A DNA stretch of 19,204 bases from JANRKN01 sp033763435 (GTDB lineage: Bacteria > Planctomycetota > Phycisphaerae > Phycisphaerales > UBA1924), in contig JANRKN010000052.1 of assembly GCA_033763435.1 (NCBI GenBank), positions 1-19,204 on the forward strand. The letters run 5' to 3'. The translations under genes were made by a program, and so were the position numbers. Positions within the stretch are counted from its first letter, which is position 1, and the number at the start of each line of letters is the position of its first letter. Positions 1-7,246 of the stretch are shown piece after piece. The notes beneath the pieces were generated by a model. That model had not been told where the DNA came from. It did not search any database and was given only the letters and a program-made list of their open reading frames with translations.

Positions 1-753
1 GCCCAGATCGGGCACATCGGCGCGGGCGACAAGCGCCTGCTCGCCTACGCGGTCGACCTCGACGTCGCCGCGCGCGTCGAGAACTCAGGCAGCGCCGATC
101 TCACCAAGCTCCGCATCGTCCGCGGGCTCATCGAGCAGACGATGATGACGCGCTCGACCACCGAGTACCACTTCACCAACAAGGACCTCGCCCGCACCCG
201 CACGATCGTCGTCGAACACGCCCGCGAGCCCGGCGCCGACCTCGTCGACTCGCCCACGCCCGCCGAGACCAACGCGAACCTCTACCGCTTTGAGATCGAA
301 CTCCCGGCCGCCGGGGGCGACGCCGCCTCGGCCAAGCCCGCCAAGGGCTCGATCAAGGTCACGCAGCAGCGCGTCTACGGACAGCAGGTGGCGCTCTTCA
401 ACTACGACCTGCCGACGCTCATCAGTTTCCAGAAGGCCGGCAAGCTCTCGCAGGCGGTGCTCGACGCCCTCCGCAAGGCCGCCGAGCTTCAGGGCGCCGT
501 CGGCAACGCGCAGCAGAACGCCGAGCGCCTCACGCAGGAGATCGCCGCGATCGATCAGGACCAGAACCGCATCCGCCAGAACATGAACGGGCTGGACCGC
601 CAGAGCGAGCTCTACGGGCGCTACATGAAGAAGCTGGGCGAACAGGAAACCACGCTCGAAGGCCTCCGCGCTCAGCTCAAGGCCGCACGCGATGAGATCG
701 TCACTCGCCAGCGCGCGCTCGAGCAGTACGTCGCCGAGCTGAACGTCGAGTGA
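1..753 (+). CDS. DUF4139-type protein, C-terminal part (5' end outside the window)
   Basis: The reading frame is open from the first base to a TGA at 751-753, so the window holds only the last 250 residues. The visible part begins with a 'GAGDKRLLAYAVDLD' segment. It continues with an 'RSTTEYHFTNKD' / 'RTIVVEHAREPG' / 'NLYRFEIELP' beta-rich section. This resembles the C-terminal half of DUF4139 domain proteins, often seen as secreted or envelope proteins in planctomycetes; their biochemical role is not known. From about visible residue 160 to the end the sequence is charged, heptad-like and rich in Gln, Glu, Arg and Ala, consistent with a coiled coil. No membrane segment or catalytic motif is visible. 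The gene converges on the ribosomal cluster and shares its terminator. The family call rests on remembered family patterns, not a search. Confidence 0.72.
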   Translation, partial: AQIGHIGAGDKRLLAYAVDLDVAARVENSGSADLTKLRIVRGLIEQTMMTRSTTEYHFTNKDLARTRTIVVEHAREPGADLVDSPTPAETNANLYRFEIELPAAGGDAASAKPAKGSIKVTQQRVYGQQVALFNYDLPTLISFQKAGKLSQAVLDALRKAAELQGAVGNAQQNAERLTQEIAAIDQDQNRIRQNMNGLDRQSELYGRYMKKLGEQETTLEGLRAQLKAARDEIVTRQRALEQYVAELNVE

Positions 754-797
754 TCGCGTCGGGCCTCAGGATCCAAACGACCGACCAGAAACGAAAA

Positions 798-821
798 CAC
801 CCCCCGATCGCTCGGGGGGTG
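798..821. terminator. Bidirectional intrinsic terminator between the DUF4139-type gene and rplQ
   Basis: A perfect 10-bp stem (CACCCCCCGA pairing with TCGGGGGGTG) closes a TCGC loop. The plus strand continues with CTTTGTTTC and the minus strand with TTTTCGTTTC, so either transcript ends in a T-rich tail. It lies 45 nt past the DUF4139-type stop and 53 nt past the rplQ stop, as expected for a terminator shared by convergent genes. Confidence 0.88.
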
Positions 822-873
822 CTTTGTTTCTCAGAATCGATCGTCGGGCGCTGGGGCTCAGGAGCCGCGGCGA

Positions 874-1506
874 TTACTGCGCCTTCGCCTCGCCCTTACG
901 GAGCTTCGCGGCGAAGGCCGTGCGCTTGTCGGCCTTGCGGCGACGCGTGCTGGGGCTGCCGCCGATCTCCGGGCCGTCCTCGGCGCCGACGAACTGCAGC
1001 AGGCAGAGCTCCGAGCCGTCGCCCAGACGCGCCTTGCCCAGCTTGATGATCCGCGTGTACCCGCCCTTGCGGTCGGCAAAGCGCGGCGCGACGTTCTCGA
1101 AAATGTGCTTCACGAGCTTGGGCGCCTTGCGCAGCTCGCCGTAGCGGTTGCGCTCCACGCTGCTCGAATCCGGGATCGGGAAGTAGGCCGACGCGATCTC
1201 CTTCATGCGATCGACCGTGGCCTTCTCCTTCTCCTCGGGCTTCTTGGAGAGGTAGAGCCACTCGAACGCGTGACGGTCGCCGCCGAGCTTGGCGATGACG
1301 TTCCGGCGATTGGCCAGCTTCTTCTTGGGGTCCTGGTCCTTTGCGATGGTCACGATCTTCTCGACCATCGGCTGCACGGCCTTGGCCTTGGGAATCGTCG
1401 TGACAATCTGGCCGTGCTCAAAGAGCGCCGCCGCGAGGTTCCGCAGCGTCGCGCGACGGTGCGAAGAAGTCCGACCCAGCCTGTAGCCCGCTCGACCGTG
1501 ACGCAT
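874..1506 (-). CDS. rplQ: 50S ribosomal protein L17, with internal insertion and C-terminal extension
   Basis: Large-subunit protein that binds 23S rRNA and lines part of the exit-tunnel side of the 50S subunit. The N-terminus 'MRHGRAGYRLGRTSSHRRATLRNL' section and the 'PRFADRKGGYTRI' block (about residues 141-153) are L17 signatures. The protein is 210 residues, against roughly 115-130 in most bacteria. About 50 extra residues (around 77-130, Lys/Glu-rich with a 'FEWLYLSKKP' stretch) interrupt the core, and about 35 residues (Arg/Lys/Ala-rich) follow it. The ATG has a GGAG box 7 nt upstream. It is the last gene of the cluster, 363 nt after rpoA, followed by the shared terminator. The insertion is probably a lineage trait, since the reading frame is intact. 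Confidence 0.97.
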   Translation of the reverse strand: MRHGRAGYRLGRTSSHRRATLRNLAAALFEHGQIVTTIPKAKAVQPMVEKIVTIAKDQDPKKKLANRRNVIAKLGGDRHAFEWLYLSKKPEEKEKATVDRMKEIASAYFPIPDSSSVERNRYGELRKAPKLVKHIFENVAPRFADRKGGYTRIIKLGKARLGDGSELCLLQFVGAEDGPEIGGSPSTRRRKADKRTAFAAKLRKGEAKAQ

Positions 1507-1597
1507 AACCCGTCTCCAAACACCGGCGCCAACCGCGCCGGATCAAAGCCACACCCGACTGCCCACCCGCCGATCCCGTCAACCCCCGCCAATCAGG

Positions 1598-1619
1598 CCC
1601 GCCCGGTCTCCCGGACGGG
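1598..1619 (-). other. 9-bp hairpin with GAGA tetraloop in the rplQ leader
   Basis: On the minus strand CCCGTCCGG pairs with CCGGGCGGG (one U-G pair) around a GAGA loop, which is a GNRA-type loop. It lies about 90 nt upstream of the rplQ start. No T-run follows, so it is not an intrinsic terminator. It may stabilise or process the rplQ mRNA; that is inference. Confidence 0.5.
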
Positions 1620-1640
1620 TCTGGATGATAGACACGCACG

Positions 1641-1680
1641 CCCACCCCAACCACCCCAGAACCCACCCCGCCAGCGCCCC
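1641..1680 (-). other. G-quadruplex-capable tract in the rpoA-rplQ gap
   Basis: Six runs of three or four G on the mRNA (minus) strand, at 1677-1680, 1666-1669, 1662-1664, 1654-1657, 1645-1648 and 1641-1643, have loops of 1-7 nt. It lies just downstream of the 30-bp repeat array. Folding is inferred from the motif only. Confidence 0.5.
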
Positions 1681-1690
1681 ACCACCGCCT

Positions 1691-1870
1691 CAGGCCCCTC
1701 TCCGGCGAAGGCCGGTGACTCAGGCCCCTCACCGCCGTAGGGCGGTGACTTAGGCCCCTCACCGGCGAAGGCCGGTGACTCAGGCCCCTCACCGGCGAAG
1801 GCCGGTGACTCAGGCCCCTCACCGCCGGAGGGCGGTGACTCAGGCCCCTCACCGCCGGAGGGCGGTGACT
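1691..1870 (-). repeat. Six tandem 30-bp hairpin repeats between rpoA and rplQ
   Basis: Six copies with an exact 30-bp period start at 1691, 1721, 1751, 1781, 1811 and 1841. Each holds a hairpin: on the minus strand TCACCGGC pairs with GCCGGTGA, or TCACCGCC with GGCGGTGA, around a four-base loop CTTC, CTAC or CTCC. Copies 2, 5 and 6 swap one stem pair on both sides, so pairing is kept. Copy 1 (1691-1720) has one stem mismatch. The array begins at the rpoA stop codon, whose TGA has the same sequence context as each unit boundary. The rest of the 363-nt gap (1507-1690) holds G-rich sequence and one hairpin; no gene is seen. An open frame through the array would encode a 10-residue repeat, but this follows from the period and is not taken as coding. 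Confidence 0.9.
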
Positions 1871-2892
1871 CAGGCCGGAATCTGGGGCTTGACGATCGTC
1901 ACGCCCTCGGGCAGCTTCATGCCCAGGTCCAGCCCGATGTCCTGCAGCTTGCGCTTGACCTCGCGGAGCGACGTCCGGCCGAACGACCGCAGCTTGAGCA
2001 GGTCCGCCTCGGTCTGGGTCGCCAGCTGCGCGACCGTCTCGATCCGGGCCGACTCAAGGCAGTTGCTCGCCCGCACCGACAGCTCGAGCTCGCCGACGCT
2101 CATGTTGAGCTTGCGGATGAGGTCCTCATCCACGCCCGCGGCCGCCGCCGCCTCATCGCTCACGCGCTCCGAGCCCATGTCGAAGTACTGCACGAACGGA
2201 TTGAGGTGCTTGCGGAGGATCTTCGCGGCCTCGACGAGCGCCATCTCGGGCTCGACCGTGCCGTTGGTCCAGATCTCCAGCGTCAGCTTGTCGTAGTTCG
2301 TCCGCTGGCCGACGCGGGTCTCCTCGACCTTGTACCGCACCCGCTGCACGGGCGAATACAGCGCGTCGACGTGGATCAGGCCGATCTCCTGATCCTCCTG
2401 CTCGTTGTACTGCTCGCTGGCCGGAACATACCCGCGGCCCTTGGCCACGCGCAGCTCCATCTCAAAGTCGATCTTGTCCGTCAGCGTCGCGAGCACGAGC
2501 TCCTTGTTCAGGATCGTCACCGCGGTGTCGGCCTCGATCATGTCCGCCGTGATCTCGCCCGGACCACGCGCCGCAAGGCGCATCGTCTTGGGCTCGTCGC
2601 CCTCGAGCTTCACGATCAGGTTCTTGACGTTCAGGACGATGTCCGTGACATCCTCCATCACGCCCGGCAGGCTCGAAAACTCGTGCGGCGCGCCCTTGAT
2701 CTTGATGCTCGTGACCGCCGCGCCCTCCAGCGAGCTCAGCAGCACGCGACGCAGGCTGTTGCCCACCGTCGTGCCGAAGCCGCGCTCAAAGGGCTCGATC
2801 GTGAATCGGCCGTACACATCGGAGTTGAACCGCGCGTCCGCGAGGACGTGCGTGGGCAGCTCCAGCCCGCGCCAACGGAAACGAGTCGTCAT
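1870..2892 (-). CDS. rpoA: DNA-directed RNA polymerase subunit alpha
   Basis: Alpha dimerises to seed RNA polymerase assembly, and its C-terminal domain contacts UP elements and activators. From the chosen start the protein is 340 residues. The N-terminal domain spans about 1-235, with the 'EPFERGFGTTVGNSLRRVLL' dimer segment at 34-52. An acidic/Ala linker follows at about 236-262. The C-terminal domain is at about 263-327, with 'LSVRASNCL' (R274 and N277 match the DNA-contacting E. coli R265 and N268) and a helix-hairpin-helix 'LRSFGRTSL'. E. coli K298 is Thr here. The ATG at 2892 fits the family start ('RFRWRGLELPTHV') and has a GGA box 7 nt upstream. An in-frame ATG 12 nt earlier and a longer open frame exist but look less likely. 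The TGA stop merges into the repeat array. Upstream is rpsK; rpsD, often found here, is absent. Confidence 0.98.
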   Translation of the reverse strand: MTTRFRWRGLELPTHVLADARFNSDVYGRFTIEPFERGFGTTVGNSLRRVLLSSLEGAAVTSIKIKGAPHEFSSLPGVMEDVTDIVLNVKNLIVKLEGDEPKTMRLAARGPGEITADMIEADTAVTILNKELVLATLTDKIDFEMELRVAKGRGYVPASEQYNEQEDQEIGLIHVDALYSPVQRVRYKVEETRVGQRTNYDKLTLEIWTNGTVEPEMALVEAAKILRKHLNPFVQYFDMGSERVSDEAAAAAGVDEDLIRKLNMSVGELELSVRASNCLESARIETVAQLATQTEADLLKLRSFGRTSLREVKRKLQDIGLDLGMKLPEGVTIVKPQIPA

Positions 2893-3051
2893 AATGGATT
2901 CCATCCAATCGCCGGCCGTGCCCTCGAACAGCACAGGTTCCGAGCCACCGGGCAACACCCCGACACGCCGGCAGGCGTCAGGGGGCCCACTCCGGCCCGA
3001 AACCACTCGAAACTCCGCGGCACGCTCTCGCACGCCGCGGCTGCTTGTTGC

Positions 3052-3426
3052 TTAGACGCGACGACGCTTGGTCGGACGGCACCCGTTGTGAGGCACCGGC
3101 GTGTGGTCTTCGATCGCCGTGACGCGAAGGCCCGTCGAGATCAGGCCGTTCACCGCGCTCTCGCGACCGGCGCCCGACCCCTTGATCCGAACCTCGACCT
3201 CGGTCATCCCGATCTTGCGGACCTTCTGGCCAGCGTTCTCGCCCGCGCGGGTCGCGGCGAACGGCGTGCTCTTACGCGCGCCCTTGAAGCCGATCGTGCC
3301 CGCCGAGTCCCAGGCGATCGTCTCGCCGTTCATGTCCGTGATCGTGACGAGCGTGTTGTTCTGCGTCGCCTTCACGTGCGCGATACCGCGCACCACGTTC
3401 TTCCGGACCTTGCCCTTCTTCGCCAT
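3052..3426 (-). CDS. rpsK: 30S ribosomal protein S11
   Basis: Small-subunit platform protein contacting 16S rRNA near the E and P site mRNA path. At 124 residues it is of usual length. Diagnostic blocks are 'GIAHVKATQNNTLVTITD', 'SAGTIGFKGARKSTPFAA' and the C-terminal 'PHNGCRPTKRRRV', including the Asn-Gly that becomes isoaspartate in E. coli S11. The usual 'KGPGSGRES' reads 'KGSGAGRES' here. The ATG has a strong GGAGG box 5 nt upstream. It sits 188 nt after rpsM and 159 nt before rpoA, wider than is typical for the alpha operon. Confidence 0.98.
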   Translation of the reverse strand: MAKKGKVRKNVVRGIAHVKATQNNTLVTITDMNGETIAWDSAGTIGFKGARKSTPFAATRAGENAGQKVRKIGMTEVEVRIKGSGAGRESAVNGLISTGLRVTAIEDHTPVPHNGCRPTKRRRV

Positions 3427-3614
3427 GAAACCCTCCTCGGATCATCCGACCGCTCAGGGTCGTACCCGAATGTCGCTGCGTGCCCGACGCCGCCCTCGCA
3501 GCGCCCGCCCGCGAAAAAACACCGTTTCCCTGACCTGTCCGCGACCGCGGCCGACGTGCGAAGGCCTGAACCAGCGCCCGCCGCACGCGCCCAGCGCGAA
3601 CCACGCGGCCGGGA

Positions 3615-3995
3615 TTACTTGGCCTTGACGCCCTTCTTGCCGGCGACCGTCTTCTTCTTGCCCTTGCGGGTGCGGGCATTGGACTGCGTCCGCTGGCCGC
3701 GGACAGGCAGACCCTTGCGGTGACGATCGCCGCGGTACGAGCGGATGTCCTTCAGTCGCTGGATGTTCTGCTGCACCTGACGGCGGAGCGCACCCTCGAC
3801 GAGATAGTTCGCGTCGATGATCGCGTTGATCTGCGCGAGCTTCTGCTCGTCGATCTCGTTCGAACGCGCATCAGGATTGATGCCCGCCTCGGCGAGGATC
3901 TGCGCAGCGATCTTCGGCCCAACGCCGTGGATGTACTGAAGGGCGAAGAAAATCTTCTTGCGATCCGGAATGTCGATACCCGCGACGCGTGGCAC
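3615..3995 (-). CDS. rpsM: 30S ribosomal protein S13
   Basis: Head protein of the 30S subunit that contacts the P-site tRNA and forms bridges to the 50S subunit. At 126 residues it has the N-terminal 'RVAGIDIPDRKKI' and 'GVGPKIAAQIL' helix-hairpin-helix, and the C-terminal 'SYRGDRHRKGLPVRGQRT' block followed by a basic Lys/Arg tail. The start is GTG at 3995, fixed by homology and by a GGAGGA box 7 nt upstream. It follows rpmJ by 100 nt; this gap has a 6-bp stem with a TTCG loop (4074-4089) just past the rpmJ stop. Confidence 0.98.
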   Translation of the reverse strand: MPRVAGIDIPDRKKIFFALQYIHGVGPKIAAQILAEAGINPDARSNEIDEQKLAQINAIIDANYLVEGALRRQVQQNIQRLKDIRSYRGDRHRKGLPVRGQRTQSNARTRKGKKKTVAGKKGVKAK

Positions 3996-4095
3996 TGTTC
4001 AATCCTCCGATCGGCCCCCTCAAGGAGCCCGGGCCCGTCTGGCCCGCAAACCTGCGTTCCGTCACCAGTCACCGGCCCGCGAACGGGCCTTGGTC

Positions 4096-4212
4096 TCAGC
4101 CCTGGACCTGCTTGTGCTTCGGATCCGACTTGCAGATCACGCGCAGCTTGCCCTTCCGCCGGACCACCTGGCAGGAACCGCAGATCTTCTTGACGCTCGA
4201 GCGAACTTTCAT
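4096..4212 (-). CDS. rpmJ: 50S ribosomal protein L36 (zinc-binding form)
   Basis: A 38-residue protein starting 'MKVRSSVKKICGSCQVVRRK' and ending 'PKHKQVQG'. L36 stabilises 23S rRNA near the L16 and L6 region. The classic zinc knuckle is intact: C11, C14, C27 and H33. The ATG at 4210-4212 has a GGAAGG box 6 nt upstream, and the TGA stop is at 4096-4098. It is the first gene of the alpha block, downstream of the promoter-like site at 4287-4315. It is noteworthy that L36 keeps all its zinc ligands while S14 in the same cluster has lost three of four. Confidence 0.97.
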   Translation of the reverse strand: MKVRSSVKKICGSCQVVRRKGKLRVICKSDPKHKQVQG

Positions 4213-4286
4213 GATGCACCTTCCAAAGGTCGGCGAACCCACCCGGAACACGCTCACCCGACACCACCGCCCGGTCGGGAGCAGGG

Positions 4287-4315
4287 ATGCTAGCCCTCCC
4301 GCCGCGACGAGTAAA
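4287..4315 (-). promoter_or_regulatory. Candidate sigma-70 type promoter of the alpha operon (rpmJ onward)
   Basis: On the minus strand a TTTACT hexamer (4315-4310) is separated by exactly 17 bp from TAGCAT (4292-4287). Each matches four of six consensus bases. It lies about 75 nt upstream of the rpmJ start in a 196-nt gap after infA. The sequence just upstream of the -35 is locally A/T-rich (GAGAAATC), against a GC-rich background. This would let the alpha operon be transcribed separately from spc. Confidence 0.5.
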
Positions 4316-4408
4316 GATTTCTCAAGCCGATCAGCCCCCGAAAATCAGCCGATCCGCCCGCCATCGCCCCCATCCGAACCCCCACCGCACCCCCGACCGG
4401 CCGCTCGA

Positions 4409-4633
4409 TCAGTGCCGGAACGTGATCCGTGCCTTGCTCAGGTCGTACGGGCTCATCTCGACGGTCACGCGGTCGCCCGGCAGGATTCGGATGTAGTTCA
4501 TCCGCATCTTGCCCGAGACGTACGCCAGCACTTCCGTCTTCTGCTCGTTGGGAAGCCGCACCTTGAACATCGCGTTGGGGAGCGCCTCGGTGACGACGGC
4601 CTCGAACGTGAATTTCTCGTCCTGTTTCGACAT
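4409..4633 (-). CDS. infA: Translation initiation factor IF-1
   Basis: A 74-residue OB-fold protein that binds the 30S A site with IF2 and IF3 during initiation. 'EAVVTEALPNAMFKVRL', 'VSGKMRMNYIRILPGDRVTVEMSPYDL' and 'RITFRH' are clear IF1 signatures. The ATG at 4633 matches the family start (MSKQDEKFTF). It lacks a convincing ribosome binding site: the nearest purine-rich box (GGAAGG) is about 27 nt upstream, beside an in-frame GTG at 4660 that would add nine residues. The 96-nt leader after map holds two small hairpins, a perfect 6-bp stem at 4702-4716 and a 5-bp stem at 4679-4693. It is placed after map, as in many bacteria. Confidence 0.96.
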   Translation of the reverse strand: MSKQDEKFTFEAVVTEALPNAMFKVRLPNEQKTEVLAYVSGKMRMNYIRILPGDRVTVEMSPYDLSKARITFRH

Positions 4634-4729
4634 GGGGTGGATCAGCCCGGGCCCCGGCACGCCTTCCAGAGAGACCCGCCGTGAACACCACGGAGGCCTC
4701 GTTCGGCTGTGCCGAAATCGGGCCCAATG

Positions 4730-5719
4730 CTAGGTCCGAAAGCCCTCACCCGCCACCCGCCCCGCACCAAACATCGCAAAGCCAAGCGCTTCGAGCCCGC
4801 CCAGCAACCCCGCGACCAGCCGCGCGCCGTCACGCTCGATCCGCACCGTCACTTCCCACCCCGCGGCCCGCTCGCCGCCCTCAGTCCGCTCGCTCCACCC
4901 ATCGACATCCGTCCGCGTCCGAACCGTCTCAGCGTTTCCTATCGCTCGCTCCGCGACCACCGCCTCGACCGCGAGCAGCATCCCCGCCTTGAGCTCAACC
5001 TCCCCCACTTCGCCTGCAGATCCCTCGCGCCCGCGCAGCGGCGTGAGCGCGAGCCGCGGCGGCTGGTGCATGGCGCGGCCGATGCCGTGACCGTCAAGCG
5101 CTTCCACGATCGCGACGCCCAACTCGCTCGCCCGCGCGCGTCCCGCGGCCGCCGCGGCCGACCACCGTCCGCCCGCCCGCATCTCCCCCACGATCGCGCG
5201 CACCACCGCGCACGATGCGGACGCCAGATCAACCTCTCGCCGAGCTGAAAACTTCCGCTCATCGGGCACCGTGAGCGACACCGCAGCATCGGCCCACGCG
5301 AAGTCCTGACCGACGCGCACACACGCGGGCGCGTCGATCGTGACCACATCGCCCGCGCAGAGCACTCGTGCGCCCGGAATCCCATCCGCGGCCACATCGT
5401 TCACGCACACGATGCACGCCTCAGGAAACGCGGGCCCGCCGCGCCCCTGCGGCACGCCTCGCACGCCGATCGCGCCCACGCGCGAGAGCTCCGCCTCGGC
5501 CGCGCGTGCGACCTCGAGCGTCGTCGCCCCCGCACGCACTGCGCCAACTCCCGCCAGCAGCGCACGCGTCGTCGCACGCCCCGCGTCGAAGCACTCCGCA
5601 AGCCCTACCCGCGCAGCGACCGCCGACGCGACCAACGGCCCGCGCCGAGCAGCCTGCGCAGAAAAAATGGGCGAGGCCGAGGCCCCGCCCGTGGGAAGTT
5701 GGCGTTCGTTGCCGTTCAC
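4730..5719 (-). CDS. map: Methionine aminopeptidase, type I, with altered substrate-pocket histidine
   Basis: Removes the initiator Met from new proteins using two metal ions. All five metal ligands are visible: D129 ('TID'), D144 ('AWAD'), H211 ('GHGIGRAMH'), E252 ('LAVEAVV') and E289 ('GWEV'). The second pocket His is H218. The otherwise near-invariant 'HGIP' motif reads 'ADGIP', so the residue matching E. coli H79, which contacts substrate, is Asp (D112). The protein is 329 residues against about 250-265 usually, with an N-terminal extension and an Ala/Gly-rich tail of about 25 residues. It diverges more than its neighbours. The start is uncertain: a GTG at 5719 lies only 14 nt after the secY stop with no clear binding site. 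It may be a slow, altered-specificity or degenerate enzyme. Confidence 0.88.
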   Translation of the reverse strand: MNGNERQLPTGGASASPIFSAQAARRGPLVASAVAARVGLAECFDAGRATTRALLAGVGAVRAGATTLEVARAAEAELSRVGAIGVRGVPQGRGGPAFPEACIVCVNDVAADGIPGARVLCAGDVVTIDAPACVRVGQDFAWADAAVSLTVPDERKFSARREVDLASASCAVVRAIVGEMRAGGRWSAAAAAGRARASELGVAIVEALDGHGIGRAMHQPPRLALTPLRGREGSAGEVGEVELKAGMLLAVEAVVAERAIGNAETVRTRTDVDGWSERTEGGERAAGWEVTVRIERDGARLVAGLLGGLEALGFAMFGAGRVAGEGFRT

Positions 5720-5733
5720 ACCGGCGACCGGAG

Positions 5734-7176
5734 TTACCCGCCGCGCGGGCCCTTGAGCCGCGGACCCGACGTGTCGTCGTCACCCGCGAGGAACCCGGCA
5801 TAGTTGCGCATGAGCAGGTTGGCCTCGACGCGCTGGAGGAAGTCCAGGCACACCGACACCACGATCAGCAGACCCGTGCCCCCCAGGAACTGCGAGACGT
5901 GGAATGGAATGTTCATGGCCTTCTGCACGATCATCGGCAGGATCGCGATCAGCGCCAGGAACCCGGCGCCGACGTACGTCACACGCACCATGACGGTCTC
6001 GAGATACTCCGCCGTGCGAGGCCCGGGGCGCAGCCCAGGGATGAACGACCCGTGATCGCGCAGCTGCTTGGACATCTCCTCCGGGTTGAACTGGACGTTG
6101 ATCCAGAAGTAGCTGAAGAAGTAGATCATCAGGATGAAGAGCATCGAGTAGAGGAACTCGCCGTTGCCGAAGTTCTGCGCGAGCCACTGCAGCGGGCCCT
6201 CGAGCATCCAGCCGCCGGTGCGTGCCGCCTCAGCGCAGCCCGTGAAGGCGACCGAGGGGAAGATCATCAGCGAAGAGGCGAACACGATCGGCATGACGCC
6301 GCCGTGGTTGATCTTCAGCGGCAGATAGCTGCGCTGCCCGCCGAAGACGCGCCGCCCGCGCGTGTGCTTGGCCTGCTGGATCGGGATGCGCCGCTGAGCG
6401 ACGGTCATCAGCACCGAACCGCCCACGACGATCAGGAAGCCCGCCGCGATCAGGATCACGCCCATCCACGACGTCGTCGGCTCCCACCCCGGCTCAAGGT
6501 CCTTGGTCAGCCAGGTCTTGAAGATCAGCAGCTCGGCCATCGGCGAGTTCCGGACGATCCACAGCACCGCGTTGGGGAACTGTGTCAGGATGCCCGCCAT
6601 GATGATCATCGACACGCCGTTGCCGATGCCGTGCTTGTCGATCTGCTCGCCGAGCCACATCAGGAACATGCATCCGGCCGTGAGCGCCGCGACCGCCATC
6701 ACCCACCAGAGCGGGTTCTGGTAGTACTCGGGATACACAAGCCCCATCTTCCCGATGTACGTGAGCCAGCCGATGCCCTGGATGATGCACAGCCCGAGCG
6801 TCGCGTAGCGCGTCCACTCCATGATCTTCTGCCGGCCCGTGGGCCCTTCCTCCTGCAGCTTCTTCAGCGCGGGACTGGTCGAAGAGAGCAGCTGGAAGAT
6901 GATGCCCGCAGAGATGTACGGCATGATGCCCAGGCCGAAGATCGTCGAGTGCGACAGCGCGCCGCCCGAGAACATCGACACAAAGTCCGCGAGCTGGCCG
7001 AACGCCGAGCCCTGCGTGCGTGAGCTGTCGAAGTGTTCCTTGATCTGGTCCTGATTGATCCCCGGCAGCGGGATCCAGTGCCCCACGCGGAAGACCGCGA
7101 GCATGCCCAGCGTGAACAGCACCTTGTTCCGGAGCTCCGGAACCTTGAAGACATTCGTCAACGTCCGAATGATCAT
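5734..7176 (-). CDS. secY: Preprotein translocase subunit SecY
   Basis: The channel-forming subunit of the SecYEG translocon in the inner membrane. From the ATG at 7176 it is 480 residues, slightly longer than E. coli (443). The start 'MIIRTLTNVFKVPELRNKVLFTL' is typical, preceded by an AGGA box 6 nt upstream. Recognisable blocks are 'RVGHWIPLPGI' (plug side), the first large periplasmic segment with 'MFSGGALSHSTIFGLGIMPYI', the cytosolic loop 'RRIPIQQAKHTRGRRVFGG...YLPLKIN', and 'FWINVQFNPEEMSKQLR...FIPGLRPG' before the last membrane helices. About ten hydrophobic segments can be seen. An extra segment between the middle helices ('LTKDLEPGWEPTTSW', 'GCAEAARTGGW') accounts for the added length. 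It follows rplO by 168 nt and precedes map by 14 nt. Confidence 0.98.
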   Translation of the reverse strand: MIIRTLTNVFKVPELRNKVLFTLGMLAVFRVGHWIPLPGINQDQIKEHFDSSRTQGSAFGQLADFVSMFSGGALSHSTIFGLGIMPYISAGIIFQLLSSTSPALKKLQEEGPTGRQKIMEWTRYATLGLCIIQGIGWLTYIGKMGLVYPEYYQNPLWWVMAVAALTAGCMFLMWLGEQIDKHGIGNGVSMIIMAGILTQFPNAVLWIVRNSPMAELLIFKTWLTKDLEPGWEPTTSWMGVILIAAGFLIVVGGSVLMTVAQRRIPIQQAKHTRGRRVFGGQRSYLPLKINHGGVMPIVFASSLMIFPSVAFTGCAEAARTGGWMLEGPLQWLAQNFGNGEFLYSMLFILMIYFFSYFWINVQFNPEEMSKQLRDHGSFIPGLRPGPRTAEYLETVMVRVTYVGAGFLALIAILPMIVQKAMNIPFHVSQFLGGTGLLIVVSVCLDFLQRVEANLLMRNYAGFLAGDDDTSGPRLKGPRGG

Positions 7177-7246
7177 GCAGAATCCTCGTCCCCACCGCCC
7201 TCCCGCGTGCACGCGGCCCGGCCGCGCCCCGCGGGGCCGAAATGAT

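Noticed and set aside
1625..1630. TATCAT on the minus strand upstream of rplQ as a -10 box
   Set aside because: No acceptable -35 element at 15-19 bp; the nearest TTG is 14 bp away and lies in a G-rich run.
1418..1852. Minus-strand open frame of 144 codons across the 30-bp repeat array, encoding a GLSHRPxxVR-like 10-residue repeat
   Set aside because: The frame is open because the repeat period is a multiple of three. It runs into rplQ in another frame, starts at a GTG inside a repeat, and resembles no known protein.
1691..1870. CRISPR array
   Set aside because: The repeats are directly adjacent with no unique spacers, and no cas genes are present.
3510..3525. T-rich run (six T on the minus strand) in the rpsM-rpsK gap as a terminator
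   Set aside because: No adequate stem precedes it on the transcribed strand, and terminating between rpsM and rpsK would make little sense.
5368..7023. Plus-strand open frame of 551 codons opposite secY and map
   Set aside because: Same reason: antisense composition artefact with no domain, while secY on the other strand is certain.
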